Source: Leptodontidium sp. MPI-SDFR-AT-0119 (lineage: Eukaryota; Ascomycota; Leotiomycetes; Helotiales; Leptodontidiaceae). From it: a stretch of 64,000 nucleotides of DNA. The position numbers and the translations under genes are program-made. The stretch covers positions 310,001 to 374,000 of the forward strand of contig JAHLEZ010000032.1 in the NCBI GenBank assembly GCA_020726505.1, in the 5' to 3' direction. The notes below the pieces were generated by a model. That model searched no databases. It was not told the origin of the DNA and worked only from the letters and a program-made list of their open reading frames with translations. Shown piece by piece: positions 60,052 through 64,000 of the stretch. Position 1 is the first letter of the stretch. Each line of letters begins with the position of its first letter.

Positions 60052-61110
60052 ATGAGTTCTTCTGGAAATAGCACAGTATTTCCTGCAGAAATGCTTCCAA
60101 ACAATCCATTCCTCTTCCCTGGAGGGGACGTACCACTCAAAGTCATGTATAACAGCAAGCACATGGTTGGCAGCGTATCTTCGCAGGCTATGGCATCGGC
60201 GTGTAAAGTCTGGAAGAATTTCGTATTTCCACCTTGGGCTGTGCTTCCAGTTGAAGAGCTCGACTTTACGGAAGACGATAGCGATGCACTTCTGATTCTT
60301 CTGCGTATTGCACACAGCGACTTCGCGAATGTCCCTACCACAGTATCTTACACGGAACTGTTGAATCTAGCAGTCTTGTGCGACCAGTACGACTGCATCA
60401 AGATGACCAAGAACTGGATTGAAGGCTGGCTTGAGGGTGAAACTATCCTATCCATAAAACCCGGATATGAGAATTGGCTGTTCATTGCATGGGTCTTCGG
60501 AAGAGTTAAGGTCTTTGACGACTTAGCTATCCATCTGGTTCGGACAATCTGTATCGATGAGGATGGGTACTGCATGAATTCACAGAAGAAGCACTTGGCC
60601 GGACCCTTCCCACCCGATATTATTGGTATGTTCCCCTCCTTGACAGAACATGGGAGTAACGCTAACTTAACCCCAGAGTCCATTTGCGATGTCCGAATAG
60701 AGGTCTTACATCAACTCTGGAACCCAATGCATCAAGATTTCAATCGTTATGAAAACCGCCAGGGACCCATCTGTCCGTACCCAGGCAGCAGGCAGAATCA
60801 ACTTGATTGTGATGCCAAAATCCATAACTCCTGCAAATTTGTACTTATGATGCTTGGGCTTTCCCCTCAAAAGCCACGTTGTGAAATTTGGTACAGCTTC
60901 AACGAGCTCTGCGAAAGGCTTCGAGGTATTACAATCGAAAGACACGATCCGTCACATTTTTTTTGCCTATCATATATCCGAAACAATTTGAGCTATATTC
61001 CGAGTCCCGTCAAACGCTTTCACGTCGAACACATGAATATCCAAAGAGCCTCCTTATTGTCTGAATCTGCGACGGACCTGGCGGATTCCACCACTGCCAG
61101 CTTGGCTTAG
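60052..61110 (+). CDS. BTB-like protein, paralogue 2
   Basis: Two exons (60052-60625, 60677-61110) with a 51-nt intron that happens to keep the frame open; it has a GTATGT donor, a GCTAAC branch site and a CCCAG acceptor, and gives 335 residues. The core matches paralogue 1: NPFLFPGGDVPLKVMYNSK, then VGSVSSQAMASACKVWKNF, VFPPW, then LDFTEDDSDALLILLRIAHS, and LLNLAVLCDQYDC. Splicing gives PFPPDIIESICD, matching PFPPGIAENIFR in paralogue 1. The C-terminal part has an LxLSPQKP-type segment that also occurs, diverged, in paralogue 3. It has no signal peptide and no catalytic motif. Confidence 0.87.
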   Translation: MSSSGNSTVFPAEMLPNNPFLFPGGDVPLKVMYNSKHMVGSVSSQAMASACKVWKNFVFPPWAVLPVEELDFTEDDSDALLILLRIAHSDFANVPTTVSYTELLNLAVLCDQYDCIKMTKNWIEGWLEGETILSIKPGYENWLFIAWVFGRVKVFDDLAIHLVRTICIDEDGYCMNSQKKHLAGPFPPDIIGMFPSLTEHGSNANLTPESICDVRIEVLHQLWNPMHQDFNRYENRQGPICPYPGSRQNQLDCDAKIHNSCKFVLMMLGLSPQKPRCEIWYSFNELCERLRGITIERHDPSHFFCLSYIRNNLSYIPSPVKRFHVEHMNIQRASLLSESATDLADSTTASLA

Positions 61111-61204
61111 AGTACTCAGTAGCGCTCCACTGTATCCTAGCGCAGGTCGGTAACTTTTTCAATACTACTCAGGAAACCGACGAGTAACTTCGATTATCTA
61201 ATAA

Positions 61205-61240
61205 AAAAACTTTCTCAAAAACTTTCTCAAAAACTTTCTC
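61205..61240. repeat. Three perfect tandem copies of a 12-bp unit
   Basis: AAAAACTTTCTC repeated three times without mismatch, about 135 bp from the tRNA gene. Microsatellite-like, no known role. Confidence 0.9.
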
Positions 61241-61359
61241 AAGTAAGTTAAAAAGAAAATTGTAGATTAAGCGAAGTTTATCATTATTTTATAATCATTA
61301 ACGGTCGAAAATTATTTGCAGCTGATGTACCTTTTGATTCCTCAAATAAACGGAATTGC

Positions 61360-61365
61360 AAAAAA
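61360..61365 (-). terminator. RNA polymerase III terminator of tRNA-Arg
   Basis: A run of six T on the coding strand begins 11 nt after the tRNA 3' end, as expected for Pol III termination. Confidence 0.65.
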
Positions 61366-61375
61366 TATATCATTT

Positions 61376-61446
61376 GACCGACGCAGGGATCGAACCTGCA
61401 ATCTCTTGATTCGTAGTCAAGCGCCTTGCCATTGGGCCAGTCGGCC
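61376..61446 (-). tRNA. tRNA-Arg(ACG)
   Basis: Reading the minus strand, GGCCGAC pairs with GTCGGTC in a seven-bp acceptor stem (one G-T pair). The D-arm has AATGGCAA. The anticodon arm is CTTGA-CTACGAA-TCAAG, giving anticodon ACG (arginine, CGN). The T-arm contains the invariant GGTTCGATCC. There is no intron and CCA is not encoded. All elements fit a 71-nt nuclear tRNA. Confidence 0.93.
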
Positions 61447-62416
61447 TGTTGTGTATGTGATACACGTTCGCCGGGCTCTTAAAAGGTCCTCTGAAAGAAA
61501 TAAACTTTTGTGGAAAAAGTTTTTATCGACCCGGTTTTGTGTAGCCGCGGTTACCATCGGCCACGTCCTTTCGTTGTGTTTCAAACCATTCCTCCTAATG
61601 GACATTATATATTGAACCATTAGTTTATATCTTATCTCAGTAGTCTCATGTAAGAACGATGAAAGTTAGATTATTGAGTTGAAACGCAAATGTTGGTGGA
61701 TCAACTGATATCCCTGAACACAGCAGTAGCATACACACTTCCAGTCGCCTAGACCAGACGTTGTGGCAATTAAAGGTAATTTCTTTTTATCTGTCGAAAA
61801 GAATCCCAAACTTAAATAATTGAGACTCGAATTTTGGTATCCTTCTCTGAGATGCGGTCTCATGAACTTTCCACTGATCCATGGTTTCAATGTTCGACAG
61901 CAAGGCAAGCGGACGTCATGCGACGAAAGCTCCGAATCGACGCGGGGCATTCAAGGTAATTACATCTTTTAAGACTACAGTACGAGAAATAAAATTATGA
62001 TAGTTATTGACTGGTATGTTGCTACTGCACCAAACGTCTCATGAGTCAACTGCAGATGCTAAGCCAAGGCAAATTTCTTTTGAGATACAACTTTTCTGTG
62101 ATGGCACCGGAAAAAAGAGAAGGAACCAATGTCTTTGCTTCTCATACTCTCGCCACTCAGTTCTGAGTCTTAACTAGTCGTTCAGCAGGTCTATTCTCTG
62201 GTTTAGGTATGCACTCGGGGCCCGAATGCGTCGTCGCCCCGATCTCCGAGGCTACATCTAAACAAAGATTTCGCTTCAAGTCCCACGATCCCAACATCAA
62301 TCTCTGGCCTTCTCCTTCCCTCACAACAACTCCTCCTACCACCAACACAGTCTTACCGGGAACTACACCACCAGCGACCTCTTGTCTTTCCCGATCTCAA
62401 CCTTCTTTGCTCTCTC
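61447..62416. other. Intergenic, upstream of BTB paralogue 3
   Basis: No gene supported in about 1 kb. Short frames lack signatures. Confidence 0.5.
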
Positions 62417-63553
62417 ATGATGGAGACTGACACCGCGACTACCGCCGACGCGCCAAGCACGATTGTGCCAACCCAGCAGACCTTCGATCAGTTCTTCACC
62501 TTCGACGGCAGTGATGTCGAGATCAAGGCAATCTTCCAAGGTCTTAAGGTCACAGGCAGAGTCGCGTCACAAGCCATGGTCCTCGCGAGCCCTGTAAGTC
62601 TCTACTGAATTCCCAGTTTGAAGTGCTGGGGACATTCGCCGAGCACCTCCAGAACCCCCACTAAACGCAGTTTGCTGACATCCCTAGGTTTGGAAGAAGT
62701 TTATCTTCCCACCTTGGACAGTCCACACTGGTGCCGACCACCAAATCAAGACCATTGACTTCACTGAAGACGATGGATGTGCCTTGTTGATCCTCCTCCG
62801 CCTTGCCCACCTTCAAACTACCATTATTCCTTTAAAGCTCGGTCTTGATACGCTCTTTCAGGTTGCTATACAGTGTGAGAAATATGACTGTCTTCTTCTT
62901 CTGCATCTGATTCTTTCGACATGGATCGCGGCAGAACAAAATGAGGCTGTGAAAGATGAAAGCGGCAAGTGGCTGTATATTTGCTGGGCTTTCGGCCTAG
63001 AAAAACCATTCGAAGAAGCAGCACTCAGAATGGCAAATTCTGGGGGGGGTTTCACAAGGAGAACTGCTCACTTCTGGAGGTATTCAGCTCTCGGAGCCAA
63101 TGCCTGATAAGATCATTGGTTTGTCGTCAATGCACCATCTCTAGGTATCCAAAACATAGCTGACAGATCCTAGGGAGCATCATGAGCATCAGATCAGAAA
63201 CAATGGAAACTATCCTTGATATTGTCTATGCGGAAGTCAGAAAATACCGCGACATCAAATCCCCCACGACTATACTTTGCAAGCACGGCAGATTGAGCTG
63301 CGACGCTATGGTATACGGCAGCCTCCTCATCGGTCTTCAGCAGAGACGCTTATGGCTCCTAATCAAGCCGTCTCGAGTGATAATTGGAGCGGACAAACTG
63401 GTTGCCTTAGTACAAGATATAAAAATCCATTCGCATCCCCAGACAGGAGGCAAATCTGGCCCAACTCATTATGGGTGCTCGACCTTTCGCGGTTATCCTG
63501 CCATGGAACAGGTGCTCAGGGCCATGCCATCACCAATCCTCGGCTTAGGTTAA
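62417..63553 (+). pseudogene. BTB-like protein, paralogue 3, frameshifted in a G run
   Basis: Exon 1 (62417-62593) starts MMETDTATTADA and includes FTFDGSDVEIKAIFQGLK, then VTGRVASQAMVLASP. Exon 2 (from 62688) gives VWKKFIFPPW, then IDFTEDDGCALLILLRLAHL, LFQVAIQCEKYDC and a WLYICWAFGLEKPFEEAAL segment, clearly the same family. At the eight-G run 63042-63049 the reading frame leaves the family and stops about 20 codons later. With one G fewer it would read GVSQGELLTSGG, then LSEPMPDKII. This leads straight into an intron (63119-63173) at the position conserved in the two paralogues, and then exon 3 (63174-63553). That suggests one inserted G, either real or a read error. If the run is wrong, this is an intact gene of about 320 residues. 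Confidence 0.72.
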
Positions 63554-63606
63554 GGCGGCAGCTGCTTACGTCCAAACACTAAAACAGAACCAGCGAAAAA
63601 AAAAAG

Positions 63607-63987
63607 TTGAGTCTGACTTTCGTGGTATCCCTTCGAGGCGATCCATCATGTGCTGTGGCTAATGCCCCCATTGATGAGACCGACGAAAGGTCCCTCAAAC
63701 CCTATATCGGCTGGTGCACGTTCGATTTCCTTCTGTACGGCGTCCAACGCACAGTCTTCTGTCTCGAAGTCTCTACGACCGACTGGAGAAGTGACGACGA
63801 CGACGATTGGCCACTCACAAGAGAAAACAATTTGCGCACTAACTACATCCGTAAAACCCATAATATTCTCGTTCTGGAGAAGGATAGTGAAGCTGTGAAT
63901 GAATACAGACGAATTGGAGTCGGGTTGATTGATCAAGCCCTCGGGGAGTTTGATGGCAAAGGAGAAACCACGATGACGATCTTTTAA
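63607..63987 (+). pseudogene. Possible HET (heterokaryon incompatibility) protein C-terminal remnant
   Basis: A 126-codon frame with no ATG at its start (TTG after an A-rich run). Its end, EYRRIGVGLIDQALGEFDGK followed by ETTMTIF, resembles the last residues of fungal HET-domain proteins, which typically end in an RxG...W/F...T(V/M)TII pattern. The earlier part, with WCTFDFLLYGVQ and a DDDDDWPL stretch, is not diagnostic. The HET domain itself is not found in the window. It could instead be the last exon of a gene that I cannot assemble. Treat it as a low-confidence relic. Confidence 0.3.
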
Positions 63988-64000
63988 GGGCTTGGGACTT

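Larger units (their letters stand above)
61111..61375. other. AT-rich spacer with 12-bp repeats and tRNA terminator
   Basis: Holds the three-copy repeat and the Pol III stop listed separately. No gene otherwise. Confidence 0.5.

Noticed and set aside
1..64000. CRISPR arrays, insertion sequences, transposase or reverse-transcriptase genes, rRNA
   Set aside because: None found. Eukaryotic intron-containing genes fill the window, and no open frame shows transposon motifs.

Overview
The window is nuclear DNA of a filamentous ascomycete (Pezizomycotina). The evidence is the short introns (about 45-90 nt) with GT-AG ends and CTAAC/CTGAC-type branch sites, a Zn2Cys6 regulator, many secreted plant-cell-wall enzymes, and several protein families confined to filamentous ascomycetes. 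A member of the Leotiomycetes is my guess from the style of the proteins. I could not test this by search. I rebuilt the gene models by hand, joining open frames at splice sites and checking the phase of each junction.

1-8.7 kb: a GH5 glycosidase (cut by the left edge), an exopolygalacturonase, a divergent MFS sugar transporter and a Zn2Cys6 regulator. This looks like a small pectin/sugar-use locus, with three GGCTAAA boxes in the shared promoter. 9.4-13.6 kb: a GPI-type cupredoxin-like serine-rich protein and a short secreted tyrosinase. 15.1-22.5 kb: a degenerate GRDP-like fragment, a long disordered protein, and an allergen-type hydrophilic protein. The last two share a 44-residue module. 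23.4 kb: a small secreted cysteine-containing protein.

25.3-33.6 kb is a secreted carbohydrate-active island: GH6 cellulase, a large six-hairpin glycosidase-like enzyme with CBM52-like modules, GH131, and a secreted protein that is little more than a CBM1 cellulose-binding module. 37-47.5 kb: a multi-pass membrane protein interrupted by an in-frame TAG, an alpha/beta hydrolase, a 1,100-residue conserved protein with a BTB-like N-terminus, and a ZIP7-type zinc transporter.

50.0-53.1 kb is the most unusual gene. It joins a remnant of a NACHT-ankyrin (NLR-type) protein, an ankyrin array and an apparently intact C-terminal Ser/Thr kinase. 53.8-64 kb: a ubiquitin C-terminal hydrolase, a secreted cysteine protein, three paralogous BTB-like genes, a tRNA-Arg(ACG) and a possible HET-protein remnant.

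Several genes carry breaks: two probable single-base frameshifts in G/C homopolymers, one lost splice acceptor, one in-frame stop and one out-of-phase exon join. They are either real allele decay or assembly error. The positions are given so they can be checked against reads.
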